A DNA stretch of 64,000 nt. It comes from Actinomadura oligospora ATCC 43269 (lineage in GTDB: Bacteria > Actinomycetota > Actinomycetes > Streptosporangiales > Streptosporangiaceae). The translations under genes and the position numbers were made by a program. Below, piece after piece: positions 1 through 9,633 of the stretch (positions are counted from its first letter, which is position 1; each line of letters starts with the position of its first letter). The stretch covers positions 186,001-250,000 of the forward strand of contig NZ_JADG01000003.1 in NCBI RefSeq assembly GCF_000518265.1, in the 5' to 3' direction. The notes below the pieces were generated by a model. It saw only the letters and a list, made by a program, of their open reading frames with translations, did not search any database and was not told the origin of the DNA.

Positions 1-3000
1 ATCGGGGGCGCCGCCGCCGAACGCCTCGCCGGGATGTACCGCGCCGTGCTGGAGGACATGGCCGCCGGTCCGGACGGCGACGCGCTCGCCATGTACGCGC
101 CCGGCGGCGACGCCGACGACCGGGCCGAGCACGCGCCCGAGGCCACCGTCGGAGCCTGCCTCCACGAGCTGTTCGCCGAGCAGGCGGCGCGCGCGCCCGG
201 CGGCGCGGCCGTCACCGCGGGCGGGGTGACCCTCACCTACGCCGAGGTGGACGAGCGCGCCGAGCGGCTCGCCCGCCGCCTGCGGGCCCTCGGGGCCGGA
301 CCCGAGCGGCTCGTGGGCGTCTGCCTCGGCCGCGGCCCGGACCTGCTGCCGACGCTGCTCGGCGTCCTGAAGTCCGGGGCGGGATACCTCCCGCTCGACC
401 CGGGCAACCCGGCCGACCGGCTCCGCTACATCGTCGAGGACGCGGGCGCGGACCTGCTGGTCACCGACGACGCACGCACCGGGCTCGCACGGACGATCCA
501 CGGCGGGCCGATGATCGTCCTCGACGCCCCGGAGGAGGCCGCCGTGCTCGCCGGTGAGGCCGAGGACGGGCAGGACGGCGCTGCCGCGCCCGCGCCGACG
601 ATCGTGCCCGGCAACCTCGCCTACACCATCTACACGTCCGGATCGACGGGCCGTCCCAAGGGCGTCGCGGTCACGCACGCCAACGTCGTCCGGCTCATGA
701 CGACCGCGCAGGAGCACTACGCCTTCGACGACTCCGACGTGGTCTCCATGTCCCACTCCTACGCCTTCGACGTTTCGGTGTTCGAGATGTGGGCGGCGCT
801 GCTGAACGGCGGACGGCTGGTGCTGGTGCCCACGGAGGTGTCCCGCTCGCCCGAGGACCTCCTCGACCTGCTGGTCGAGGAGGAGGTCACCGTGCTGTCG
901 CAGACCCCGACCGCGTTCCGCTCCCTGGTGAGCGCGGCGGCGTCCGGCGACCCGCGGATCAGGCGGCTCTCCCTGCGCGCGGTCGTGTTCGCGGGGGAGC
1001 GGCTCGACATCCCCGAGCTGCGGCCCTGGGCGGAACGCTGCGGCCTGGCCCGCACCGCGCTGGTCAACATGTACGGGATCACCGAGACCACCGTCCACAC
1101 GACCTACCACCGGATCACCAGGCGCGACCTGGACCCGGAGGCGGGCAACGGGGTCGGCCGCCCGCTCAGCGACCTGCGCGTCCACCTGCTGGACGCGGAG
1201 GGCAACCGGGTGCCGAACGGGGTGGCGGGCGAGATCCACGTGTCGGGTCCGGGCGTGGCCCGCGGCTACCTCGGCCGTCCCGGCCTCACCGCCGAACGGT
1301 TCCTGCCCGACCCCTTCGGCCCGCCCGGGGCGCGGATGTACCGCAGCGGCGACCTGGCGATCCGCCGGGACGACGGCACGCTGGAGTTCGCCGGACGCAT
1401 CGACGACCAGGTCAAGATCCGCGGGTTCCGGGTCGAGCTCGGCGAGATCGAGGCCGCCCTCGCCGCCGACCCGGCGGTCGAGCACGCCGTGGTGCTGCTG
1501 CGCGACGACGGGCGCGGCGAGCCCGCCCTGGTCGGCTACCTCGTCCCGGCGGACGGGGAACGGCCCGACGCCGCCGTCCTGCGGGACCGGCTGGCCGGGA
1601 CCCTGCCCGAGTACATGGTGCCCGCGGTGTTCGTCGCGCTGGACCGGATCCCGCTCACGCCCAACGGCAAGCTCGACAAGCGCGCGCTCCCGGCCCCCGG
1701 GGCCGCCGCGCTGCGGGCCCGGCGGGCCTACGTCGCCCCGCGCACCGCGCTCGAACAGCGGATCGCGACGGTCTGGTCCGCGGTGCTGGGGGTGGAGGGC
1801 GTCGGCGTCGAGGACGGCTTCTTCGACCTCGGCGGCGACTCGATCCGCGCGGTGTCGCTGGTCGGCGCGCTGCGGGCGGGCGGACTGGACGTCGGCGTCC
1901 CGGACGTCCTGTCCCGCCGGACCGTCGCCGGGCTCGCCGAGGCGCTGGCGGACCGCGCCGAGATCCACGAGTCGGAGGCCAGGGTCGCCCCGTTCGAGCT
2001 CATCGCCGAACGGGACCGTGAGCGGCTGCCCGCGGACGTCGTCGACGCCTACCCGCTCACCCAGGGGCAGGCCGGGATGCTCGTCGAGACGCTCTCCGGC
2101 ACCGGCCGCCCGAACTACCACATCGTCAAGACCGTGGGCTTCTCGGCGGCCGAGCCGTTCGACGAGGACGCCCTGCGCAGGGCGATGGACGAGCTGGTGG
2201 CCCGGCACGAGATCCTGCGCACCTCGATCGACCTGGAGCGCTACTCCGAGCCGCTGCAGCTCGTCCACCGCGAGGCGCGGATCCGGCTGCGCGTGGTGGA
2301 CGCCCGCGACCTGGACGCGGACGCCGAGGGACCGGCGCTCGCCGCGCACCTGGACGCGGAGGCCGACGCCCCCCTGGACCACCGGACGGCCCCGCTGATG
2401 CGGCTGACCGTCCACCGGCTGGCGGGCGGACGCTGGCAGGTGACCTTCGCCCAGTCCCACGTCATCCTGGACGGCTGGAGCTTCTACCTCCTGCGCACCC
2501 AGGCGCTCGACCTCTTCCGCGCCTACCGCGACGGCCGCGAGCCCGAGCCCCACACCGCCCCCGACGTGCGGTTCGCCGACTTCGTCGCGGCCGAGCGCGC
2601 CGCCCTGTCCGGCGACGGCGACCGCGACTTCTGGCGGTCGGCGCTGGACGGCGCCGCGAAGTTCACCTTCCCGGACGGCTGGGGCGCGGTCTCGTCCGGC
2701 CCCGGCGAGGTCCACCTCCATCAGGTCCACTTCGACGATCTGATGGAGGGGATCGACGAGCTGGCGCGCAGCGCCGACGTGCCGATCAAGAGCGTGCTGC
2801 TGGCCGCGCACCTGAAGGTCCTGAGCCAGCTCACGCACGAGCGGGCGTTCGTCACCGGCCTGATGTGCCACTCGCGGGCCCAGGTGATCGACGCGGACCG
2901 GGTCGCGGGCATGAGCCTCAATGCCCTCCCGGTCGTCATGACCCGGGACTCCGGCAGCTGGCGGGACCTGGTCGCCCGGGTCTTCGCCACCGAGGCCCGG

Positions 3001-6000
3001 ATCTGGGAGCACCGGCACCTGCCGATGTCGGCGATCCAGCACGACCTGGCCGGGGGCGAACGCCTCATCGACGTCTACTTCAGCTACATCGACTTCGACC
3101 AGCCCGAGGAGGGACCGGTCGACCGCAGGCTCGACTTCTGCTTCAGCACCAACGAGTTCCCGCTGACCGTCGCCGTGCAGGCGGCCCGGCTCACCTTCCA
3201 CACCAACTCCAGGGTGCTGTCGGAGGAGAACGCCGGGCGGCTCGCCGCGATGTACCGGGCCGTGCTCGCCACGATGGCCGCCGACCCGGACGGCGACTCC
3301 CGGCAGGTCTGCCTACCCGAGGGCGAGGGCGAGACGCTCCGGCGCGCCGCGACCGGGCCGGAGGCCGTCCACGGGACGCGCACCGTGCCCGAACGGATCG
3401 CCGACCAGGCCGTCCGCACGCCGGACGCGGTCGCGGTCGTCTGCGGCGAGGACGTGCTCACCTGCGCGGGGCTCGTCGAGCGGGCCGACACCGTCACCGC
3501 CCGGCTGCGGGACCTCGGCGCGGGCCCCGGCGACGTCGTGGGCGTCCTGCTCGACCGGAGCGTGGACCTGATCTCCGGCCTGCTGGGCGTGTGGCGATCC
3601 GGAGCCGCCTACCTGCCGCTCGACCCGACCCACCCCGCCGCGCGGCTGGGCGAGGCCCTCACCGACGCGGGCGCGGTGGCGCTGCTGACCCGGGACGGCC
3701 TCGGCCTCGCCGAACCGCTCGGCGAGGTCTTCGGCGGCGCCGTCCTCACCGTGGAACGGCTCGAGGACGCCCCGGCACCGGTGCCGCACCCGCCCGCGTG
3801 TCCGCACCCGGACGAGGCGGCGTACGTGATCTACACGTCGGGCTCGACGGGACGGCCCAAGGGCGTCCAGGTGACCCACGGCGCGCTGGCCAACCACGTC
3901 GGCTGGGCCGCTGCGGAGCTCGCCGAACGCGGGCCCGGCGGTTCGGCGGTCTTCTCGTCCGTGGCGTTCGACCTGGTCGTGCCCAACCTGTGGGCGCCGC
4001 TCATGACCGGGCGGCCGGTGCGCCTGCTGCCGCCCGACCTGGAGCTGACCGGACTCGGCGAGGAACTCGTGCGGCACGCCCCGTTCGCCTTCCTCAAGCT
4101 CACCCCCGGCCACCTGGAGATCCTGTCCCGGCAGGTGACGCCCGAGCAGGCCGCAGGCCTCGCCGGGGTGGTCGTCGTGGCGGGCGAGGCGCTGCCCGCC
4201 GGGCTCGCCGGGCAGTGGCTCGACCGGCTCGGACCGGGACGGCTCGTGAACGAGTACGGACCGACCGAGACCGCGGTCGGCGCGACCGTCCACCCGGTGA
4301 CCGCGCCCGCGGACGGCGAGGTGGTGCCGATCGGAGCGCCGCTGCCCGGCGTCCGCACGCACACCCTCGACGAGAACCTGTGCGAGGTGCCGATCGGTGT
4401 CGCGGGCGAGCTGTTCGTCGGGGGCGCGGGCGTCGCGCGCGGCTACCTGGACCGGCCCGCGCTGACCGCGGAGCGGTTCGTGCCCGATCCGTTCGGCCCC
4501 CCGGGATCGCGGCTGTACCGGACGGGCGACCTGGTCCGGGTGCGGCCGGACGGAGCCACCGAGTTCCTCGGACGGCTGGACCACCAGGTCAAGATCCGCG
4601 GACACCGGGTCGAGCCCGGCGCCGTCGCCGCACTGCTCACCGCCCATCCCGCGGTCCGGGAGACGGCCGTGGTCGCGGACCGCACCGAGGCGGGCGACGT
4701 CCGGCTGGTGGCCTACGTCGTCCCAGCCGACGCTGTCCCGGGCGACGGGCCCGACGGGGGCGAGGCCGAACTCGCCGCGTACTGCGCGGCCGAGCTGCCC
4801 GCGCACATGGTCCCGGCGGTCTTCGTCCGGCTGGACGCCCTGCCGCTCAACGCCAACGGCAAACTCGACCGGGCGGCGCTGCCCGCGACCGGGACGCGTC
4901 CGGACCGGCCCCACGCCGAGCCCGCGACGCCGACCGAACGCGGCCTGGCCGACATCTGGAGCCGCGCGCTGAAGGTCGAGCGGGTCGGCCGGGACGACGG
5001 GTTCTTCGAGCTCGGCGGGCACTCCATCCTCCTCATCCAGGTCGTCCTGGAGGCGGTGCAGGCCGGGCTGCCGGTGACGCTGCTGATGTTCTACCAGCAC
5101 GAGACCCTCCGCGACCTCGCCGCGGCGATCGACGCGGCCGAACCACTCCCCGAACCCCAACCCGAACCCCAACCCGAACCCCAACCCGAACCGCGGAAGG
5201 CGGCGGCGTCCGTTCCGAGCCCCACGGAGGCGGAACCGCTTCAGGACGGGGTGCCGGGGCTCAGCGCCGCGATCATCCGCGACGGCGAGGTGGTCGCCCT
5301 GGAGACGCGCGGCGTGCTCGTGGCGGGCGGGAACGACCCCGTCACCCCGGACACCTGCTTCCAGGTCGGTTCGATGAGCAAGCACGTCACGGCGTTCGCC
5401 GTGCTCCGCCTGGTCGACCAAGGCGTCCTGGGCCTCGACGAGGACGTCGCGGCCCACCTCACCGCCTGGCGCGTTCCGGACGGGGCGCGCGTCACCGTCC
5501 GGCACCTCCTCGCGCACCTGTCGGGGCTCGCGCCCAACCCGGGCAAGGGGTACCCGCGCGGGGGGCCGGTCCCGACGGTGACGGACGTGCTGCACGGCCG
5601 CCCGCCCGCGACCAACCCGCCAGTGACGATGGACCTCGAGCCGGGGACGGTCTTCCGGAAGGCCAACGTGCACTACTCGGTCCTCCAGCAGGTCATGACC
5701 GACGCCACCGGCCGGGCGTTCCCGGACCTGATGCGCGACCTGGTCCTCGGCCCGGTCGGGATGACCGGGAGCGGCTTCGAGCACTCCTTCCCCGAGGAAC
5801 CGGGCCGCCGGGCCGCGCGCGGGCACGACGAGACCGGCGCGCCGGTCGAGGGCGGCTGGCTCCTCCGCCCGGACATGGCCGCGGCCGGGCTCTGGACGAC
5901 CGCGGCGGACATGGCCCGGTTCGCGCTGGAGGTCCGCCGCTCGCACCTCGGCCGTCCGCTGGCGCTGCTGTCGGCGGAGAACGCGAGGCAGATGCTCACC

Positions 6001-6225
6001 GCGCAGCACGACGGCCCGTTCTACGGCCTCGGAACGGTCGTGGATCCGGGGGGAGGGGATCCGGGGTTCGGGCACGGCGGCGAGCCGGTCGGCTACCACG
6101 CCCTCACGATGCTGCGGCTCGGCGCGGGCACCGGGGCCGTCGTCCTCACCAACGGCTCGTCCGGCCGGGACGCGGTGCGCGCGCTGCTGGCCGGAGTCGA
6201 CGCCATGGGCGGGGTGATCGCGTGA
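1..6225 (+). CDS. Nonribosomal peptide synthetase, 5'-truncated: (C)-A-PCP-C-A-PCP-serine hydrolase
   Basis: The frame is open from base 1 and starts inside the last residues of a condensation domain, so the gene continues upstream. Numbering from the Met at nt 34: A domain ~45-560 (YTSGSTGRPKG; NMYGITETT), PCP with DLGGDS Ser603, C domain ~665-1100 whose core motif reads SHVILDG (first His is Ser, the catalytic second His kept), A domain ~1115-1620 (NEYGPTET), PCP with ELGGHS Ser1664, a Pro/Glu/Gln linker, then a beta-lactamase/PBP-fold domain ~1745-2055. My hand-read 8-residue pocket codes are D-V-F-S-V-A-M-V-H for the first A domain and D-L-P-K-V-A-E-V-G for the second; the second resembles Asn-type codes. 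The hydrolase has S1780-x-x-K1783, Y1881-S-V and H2014-G-G, as in PBP-type thioesterases that release and cyclise peptides. No epimerisation domain precedes it. The end overlaps the MFS gene by GTGA. Confidence 0.93.
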   Translation: MGGAAAERLAGMYRAVLEDMAAGPDGDALAMYAPGGDADDRAEHAPEATVGACLHELFAEQAARAPGGAAVTAGGVTLTYAEVDERAERLARRLRALGAGPERLVGVCLGRGPDLLPTLLGVLKSGAGYLPLDPGNPADRLRYIVEDAGADLLVTDDARTGLARTIHGGPMIVLDAPEEAAVLAGEAEDGQDGAAAPAPTIVPGNLAYTIYTSGSTGRPKGVAVTHANVVRLMTTAQEHYAFDDSDVVSMSHSYAFDVSVFEMWAALLNGGRLVLVPTEVSRSPEDLLDLLVEEEVTVLSQTPTAFRSLVSAAASGDPRIRRLSLRAVVFAGERLDIPELRPWAERCGLARTALVNMYGITETTVHTTYHRITRRDLDPEAGNGVGRPLSDLRVHLLDAEGNRVPNGVAGEIHVSGPGVARGYLGRPGLTAERFLPDPFGPPGARMYRSGDLAIRRDDGTLEFAGRIDDQVKIRGFRVELGEIEAALAADPAVEHAVVLLRDDGRGEPALVGYLVPADGERPDAAVLRDRLAGTLPEYMVPAVFVALDRIPLTPNGKLDKRALPAPGAAALRARRAYVAPRTALEQRIATVWSAVLGVEGVGVEDGFFDLGGDSIRAVSLVGALRAGGLDVGVPDVLSRRTVAGLAEALADRAEIHESEARVAPFELIAERDRERLPADVVDAYPLTQGQAGMLVETLSGTGRPNYHIVKTVGFSAAEPFDEDALRRAMDELVARHEILRTSIDLERYSEPLQLVHREARIRLRVVDARDLDADAEGPALAAHLDAEADAPLDHRTAPLMRLTVHRLAGGRWQVTFAQSHVILDGWSFYLLRTQALDLFRAYRDGREPEPHTAPDVRFADFVAAERAALSGDGDRDFWRSALDGAAKFTFPDGWGAVSSGPGEVHLHQVHFDDLMEGIDELARSADVPIKSVLLAAHLKVLSQLTHERAFVTGLMCHSRAQVIDADRVAGMSLNALPVVMTRDSGSWRDLVARVFATEARIWEHRHLPMSAIQHDLAGGERLIDVYFSYIDFDQPEEGPVDRRLDFCFSTNEFPLTVAVQAARLTFHTNSRVLSEENAGRLAAMYRAVLATMAADPDGDSRQVCLPEGEGETLRRAATGPEAVHGTRTVPERIADQAVRTPDAVAVVCGEDVLTCAGLVERADTVTARLRDLGAGPGDVVGVLLDRSVDLISGLLGVWRSGAAYLPLDPTHPAARLGEALTDAGAVALLTRDGLGLAEPLGEVFGGAVLTVERLEDAPAPVPHPPACPHPDEAAYVIYTSGSTGRPKGVQVTHGALANHVGWAAAELAERGPGGSAVFSSVAFDLVVPNLWAPLMTGRPVRLLPPDLELTGLGEELVRHAPFAFLKLTPGHLEILSRQVTPEQAAGLAGVVVVAGEALPAGLAGQWLDRLGPGRLVNEYGPTETAVGATVHPVTAPADGEVVPIGAPLPGVRTHTLDENLCEVPIGVAGELFVGGAGVARGYLDRPALTAERFVPDPFGPPGSRLYRTGDLVRVRPDGATEFLGRLDHQVKIRGHRVEPGAVAALLTAHPAVRETAVVADRTEAGDVRLVAYVVPADAVPGDGPDGGEAELAAYCAAELPAHMVPAVFVRLDALPLNANGKLDRAALPATGTRPDRPHAEPATPTERGLADIWSRALKVERVGRDDGFFELGGHSILLIQVVLEAVQAGLPVTLLMFYQHETLRDLAAAIDAAEPLPEPQPEPQPEPQPEPRKAAASVPSPTEAEPLQDGVPGLSAAIIRDGEVVALETRGVLVAGGNDPVTPDTCFQVGSMSKHVTAFAVLRLVDQGVLGLDEDVAAHLTAWRVPDGARVTVRHLLAHLSGLAPNPGKGYPRGGPVPTVTDVLHGRPPATNPPVTMDLEPGTVFRKANVHYSVLQQVMTDATGRAFPDLMRDLVLGPVGMTGSGFEHSFPEEPGRRAARGHDETGAPVEGGWLLRPDMAAAGLWTTAADMARFALEVRRSHLGRPLALLSAENARQMLTAQHDGPFYGLGTVVDPGGGDPGFGHGGEPVGYHALTMLRLGAGTGAVVLTNGSSGRDAVRALLAGVDAMGGVIA
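5149..5192 (+). repeat. 12-bp tandem repeat in NRPS linker
   Basis: The unit cccgaaccccaa occurs three times in perfect tandem plus a partial fourth copy. It encodes an alternating Pro-Glu-Pro-Gln linker between the last carrier domain and the serine-hydrolase domain. The length is a multiple of three, so copy-number change would alter only linker length. Confidence 0.9.
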
Positions 6226-7562
6226 GCGAGATCGTCGAAGAGGTCGCCGCGCCGGACGAGCCGACCGAGCCCACCGCGCCGCTGCGGCGCAATCGCGACT
6301 TCCTCATGCTGTGGTTCGGCGCGGGGTTGTCGATGCTCGGCGGGCGCATCAGCGTGGTCGCCTACCCGCTGGTGATGATCTGGCAGGGCGGCTCGACGGC
6401 GGGCGCGGGCCTGGTGGGCTTCGCGGCGCTGCTGCCGACGCTGCTCGTCCAGCTGCCCGCGGGCGTGCTGGTGGACCGCTGGGACCGGCGGCGGCTGATG
6501 ATCTGGTGCGACGTGGCCGGGTTCGCCGCCATGGGCAGCGTCGGCGTCGCGCTGCTGTACGGGCACGTCTGGCTGCCGCACCTGATGGCCGCCGCGTTCG
6601 TCGAGGGCGCGGCGACGATCTTCTACCGGCTGGCCGAGCGGGCCGCCGTCCGCAACGTCGTGCATCCCCGGCACCTGCCCGCCGCGCTGGCGCAGAACGA
6701 GGCGCGCGGACGGGCCTTCGGGCTGATCGGCGGCCCCTCGGGCAGCTCGCTGTTCGCGCTCGTCCGGTGGTCCCCGTTCGTCGTGACCGCGGCCGGGCAC
6801 GCGCTGGCGTTCGTCATGCTGCTGCTGATCAGGCGCGACTTCCAGACCGAGCGGCAGGACGAGCCGCGCCGGCTCCAGACCGAGATCCGCGAGGGGATCG
6901 GCTGGCTGGTGCGGCAGCGGTTCCTGCGGGCGGCCGTGGTCCTGGTCGCCGCGACCAACATCCTCTTCCAGGTCCTGAGCCTGGCGCTGGTGGTCATCGT
7001 CAAGGAGAGCGGCGGCTCGCCCGCCGCGGTCGGCGTCATCAGCGTCGTGTCGGGGGTCGGCGGCGTCCTCGGGGCCCTGTCGGGTTCGTGGTGGGTGAAG
7101 CGGCTGCCGCTGGCGACCATCATCACCCTGTCGTTCGCGGCCTGGACCGTCCTGATGCCGGCGGTCGCGCTGACCGACGACCTGGTCCTGCTCGGCCTGC
7201 TGTTCGCCGGGATGACGTTCTGCGGCGCGGTGATGAACGTGACCGCGGGCGTCTACCAGGTGCGGATCACCCCGGACGCCATGCAGGGCCGGATCAGCAG
7301 CGTCGTGCTGCTGGTCACCTCGGGCGCCAACTCGTTCGGGGTCATGGGCGCGGGCTTCCTGCTGAGCGGGTTCGGCTCCACCGCGACGCTCGCGGGCGTG
7401 GGCGTCGTGATGCTCCTCATCACGATCACGGCGGCCGTCAGCCCGGCCGTCCGCAGCGGCAACCGGATCCGCCTGACCGACGACCCGGCGGACGGCCCGG
7501 ACGGACTGGACGGCCTGGACCGTCCGGACGGCCGGGATAGCCGGGATAGCGAAGAAATATAG
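6222..7562 (+). CDS. MFS exporter
   Basis: A 446-residue integral membrane protein of the major facilitator superfamily with about 12 hydrophobic segments from residue ~28. The DRWDRRRLM stretch in the 2-3 loop is typical of drug:H+ antiporters. The GTG start overlaps the NRPS stop (GTGA), so it is translationally coupled to the synthetase. The C-terminal ~30 residues are a low-complexity Asp/Gly/Arg-rich tail. By position it most likely exports the peptide product or gives self-resistance; the substrate cannot be read from sequence. Confidence 0.88.
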   Translation: MSEIVEEVAAPDEPTEPTAPLRRNRDFLMLWFGAGLSMLGGRISVVAYPLVMIWQGGSTAGAGLVGFAALLPTLLVQLPAGVLVDRWDRRRLMIWCDVAGFAAMGSVGVALLYGHVWLPHLMAAAFVEGAATIFYRLAERAAVRNVVHPRHLPAALAQNEARGRAFGLIGGPSGSSLFALVRWSPFVVTAAGHALAFVMLLLIRRDFQTERQDEPRRLQTEIREGIGWLVRQRFLRAAVVLVAATNILFQVLSLALVVIVKESGGSPAAVGVISVVSGVGGVLGALSGSWWVKRLPLATIITLSFAAWTVLMPAVALTDDLVLLGLLFAGMTFCGAVMNVTAGVYQVRITPDAMQGRISSVVLLVTSGANSFGVMGAGFLLSGFGSTATLAGVGVVMLLITITAAVSPAVRSGNRIRLTDDPADGPDGLDGLDRPDGRDSRDSEEI

Positions 7563-7613
7563 GCGTCCGGCGCACGCTGGAGATCACGGTCCGGGACGGT
7601 GAGGGAGAGGCAG

Positions 7614-8555
7614 ATGGGCGACGGCTCGCGGTGGGCCCCACTGGAGATCGACCCGGCGGGGGCCGGGGCCGAGGCGAGCGCGGCCGGGCTGGCCGCCCAC
7701 CTTCGCGCCCTCGGCGACCTCGAGGCGCTCCTCGCGCACGAGAAGGCGCTGGTCCTGCGCGGCTTCGGCGTCACCCAGGGCGAGCTGGACCCGATCCTGG
7801 ACCTCCTGCTCCCCAACCGGCTGGCGTACGTGCACGGCAACTCGCCGCGCACCAAGGTCGGCAAGAACGTCTACACCTCCACCGAGTACCCGCCCAAGTA
7901 CACGATCTCGATGCACAACGAGATGTCGTACGCGCACCGGTGGCCCGCCAGGCTGGCGTTCTTCTGCGAGCGCGCGCCGGAGACCGGCGGCGCCACCCCG
8001 GTCGTGGACGGGGCCCGCTGGCTGGCCGCGCTGGACGACGACGTGCGCGCGGCCTTCGCCGGAGGAGTCCGCTACCACCAGAACCTCCACGACGGCCTCG
8101 GACTCGGCAAGAGCTGGCAGGACACCTTCGAGACCGGGGACCGCGCCGACGTCGAGTCCTACCTGAAGGAGTCCGGGGCCGAGTGGGAGTGGCGGCCGGA
8201 CGGCGGGCTGCGGGTCGGCCAGCTGCGTCCCGCCACGATCACGCACCCGGTCACCGGCGAGGAGGTCTGGTTCAACCAGGCCGACCAGTGGCACGCCGCC
8301 GGGCTCGGCGACGAGACCGCCGCCGCCCTCGCCAAGATCATGCCGGCGGAGGACCTGCCGCAGTCGGTGACCTACGCCGACGGCTCGCCGATCCCGCCCG
8401 AGCACGTGATCCAGGTCCGCGACCGGGGCCTCGACTGCGCGGTGGACGTCGACTGGCGGGCCGGTGACCTGCTGCTGATCGACAACGTCCTCGTCGGGCA
8501 CGGCCGCCGCCCCTTCACCGGGCCGCGTCGCGTCCTCGTCGCGATGTCGGACTGA
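7614..8555 (+). CDS. Fe(II)/2-oxoglutarate-dependent oxygenase (TauD/SyrP-like), copy 1
   Basis: A 313-residue TauD/TfdA-superfamily enzyme. The iron facial triad is visible as H-N-E in ISMHNEMSY (~residue 102) and the distal His in VGHGRRPFTGPRR near the C-terminus, where an Arg would bind 2-oxoglutarate. SyrP-like relatives hydroxylate the beta carbon of carrier-bound Asp or related residues, so beta-hydroxylation of an NRPS-bound amino acid is the likely role (inference). I chose ATG 7614 over the in-frame GTG 7599 because GGGAG sits 6 nt upstream. It is paralogous to the next gene. Confidence 0.87.
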   Translation: MGDGSRWAPLEIDPAGAGAEASAAGLAAHLRALGDLEALLAHEKALVLRGFGVTQGELDPILDLLLPNRLAYVHGNSPRTKVGKNVYTSTEYPPKYTISMHNEMSYAHRWPARLAFFCERAPETGGATPVVDGARWLAALDDDVRAAFAGGVRYHQNLHDGLGLGKSWQDTFETGDRADVESYLKESGAEWEWRPDGGLRVGQLRPATITHPVTGEEVWFNQADQWHAAGLGDETAAALAKIMPAEDLPQSVTYADGSPIPPEHVIQVRDRGLDCAVDVDWRAGDLLLIDNVLVGHGRRPFTGPRRVLVAMSD

Positions 8556-8646
8556 CACCCGCCCGGACGCCCGCGACCGAAGCCCGCATCCCCGCGATCG
8601 AAGACCCCGTCAGCCACGTCCACCACGAGGACCGGAGAACAGACCG

Positions 8647-9630
8647 ATGACCGAACAGGGGCGGGTGCTCCCGTACAGGGTGGCCGCCGAGCCGGGCGGA
8701 TCCTCCTCGGCCACCGAGTTCATCGAGGCCGAGCGGCCCCGGCTGCGCGGGCTGCTGTCCGAGCACGGCGCGATCCTGCTGCGGGGGTTCGCGATCGGCG
8801 GTGTCGAGGGGTTCGCGGGCGTCGTGCGCGCCCTGTCGGGGGAGCCGCCGCTGAAGTACGCCGAGCGGTCCTCGCCGCGCTCGGCCATCAAGGGGCACGT
8901 CTACACCTCGACCGACTACCCGCCGGACGAGGAGATCTTCCTCCACAACGAGAGCTCGTACCAGGTCACCTGGCCCAGGTTCCTGTACTTCTTCTGCGAC
9001 CGTCCGCCCGAGACCGAGGGCGCCACGCCGCTCGCCGACGCGCGCCGCGTGCACGCCTCGATCGACCCCGGTGTGCGGGAGGAGTTCGCCCGGCGCGGCT
9101 GGATGCTCGTCCGCAACTTCCACGAGCGGTTCGGCGTCACCTGGCGGGACACCTTCAACACCGGGGACCGCGCGGAGGTCGAGGCGTACTGCGCGCGCCG
9201 CGGCCTGGAGCTGGAGTGGCGCGGCGAGGACGGCCTGCGCACCCGGGCCGTCCGCGAGACCGCCCACGTCCACCCCGAGACCGGCGAGACCGTCTGGTTC
9301 AACCACGTCACGTTCTTCCACCACACGACGCTGCCCAAGGACGTGCGGGAGGGGCTGCTGGCGATCCTCGGCGAGGAGGGCCTGCCGACCAACACCTACT
9401 ACGGCGACGGCGGCCGGATCCCGGACGACGTGCTGGACCACCTGCGCGCGTGCTACCGCGAGAACCTCGTCCGCGAGGACTGGCGGCAGGACGACGTCCT
9501 GGTCATCGACAACATGCTCACCTCGCACGGCCGCGAGCGGTTCACCGGGCCGCGCAGCATCGCCGTCGCCATGGCCGAGTCGTACGACCCGGCCGGGACC
9601 GGGTCGTACGACCCGGCGGGGAGCGCCTGA
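8647..9630 (+). CDS. Fe(II)/2-oxoglutarate-dependent oxygenase (TauD/SyrP-like), copy 2
   Basis: A 327-residue paralogue of the preceding gene with the same plan: iron ligands in IFLHNESSYQ and a distal SHGRERFTGPRS motif, giving the His-x-Glu...His triad plus the 2-oxoglutarate Arg. Divergence in the segment around the HNE motif suggests a different residue or substrate site. The last ~15 residues contain a duplicated SYDPAG unit, which looks like a recent short tandem duplication at the 3' end. GGAG lies 9 nt before the ATG. Presumed role: tailoring of a carrier-bound amino acid of the peptide. Confidence 0.86.
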   Translation: MTEQGRVLPYRVAAEPGGSSSATEFIEAERPRLRGLLSEHGAILLRGFAIGGVEGFAGVVRALSGEPPLKYAERSSPRSAIKGHVYTSTDYPPDEEIFLHNESSYQVTWPRFLYFFCDRPPETEGATPLADARRVHASIDPGVREEFARRGWMLVRNFHERFGVTWRDTFNTGDRAEVEAYCARRGLELEWRGEDGLRTRAVRETAHVHPETGETVWFNHVTFFHHTTLPKDVREGLLAILGEEGLPTNTYYGDGGRIPDDVLDHLRACYRENLVREDWRQDDVLVIDNMLTSHGRERFTGPRSIAVAMAESYDPAGTGSYDPAGSA

Positions 9631-9633
9631 CCC

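Noticed and set aside
3313..6099. Very long open frame on the minus strand opposite the NRPS
   Set aside because: It mirrors the GC-rich third positions of the NRPS, has Arg/Pro/Gly-rich low-complexity translation and no domain; the + strand has recognisable A, C and PCP motifs throughout.
2865..6221. Upstream extension of the MFS frame through the NRPS
   Set aside because: The translation before GTG 6222 is Arg/Gly/Pro-rich noise in a shifted frame of the synthetase; the transporter homology begins at the GTG overlapping the NRPS stop.
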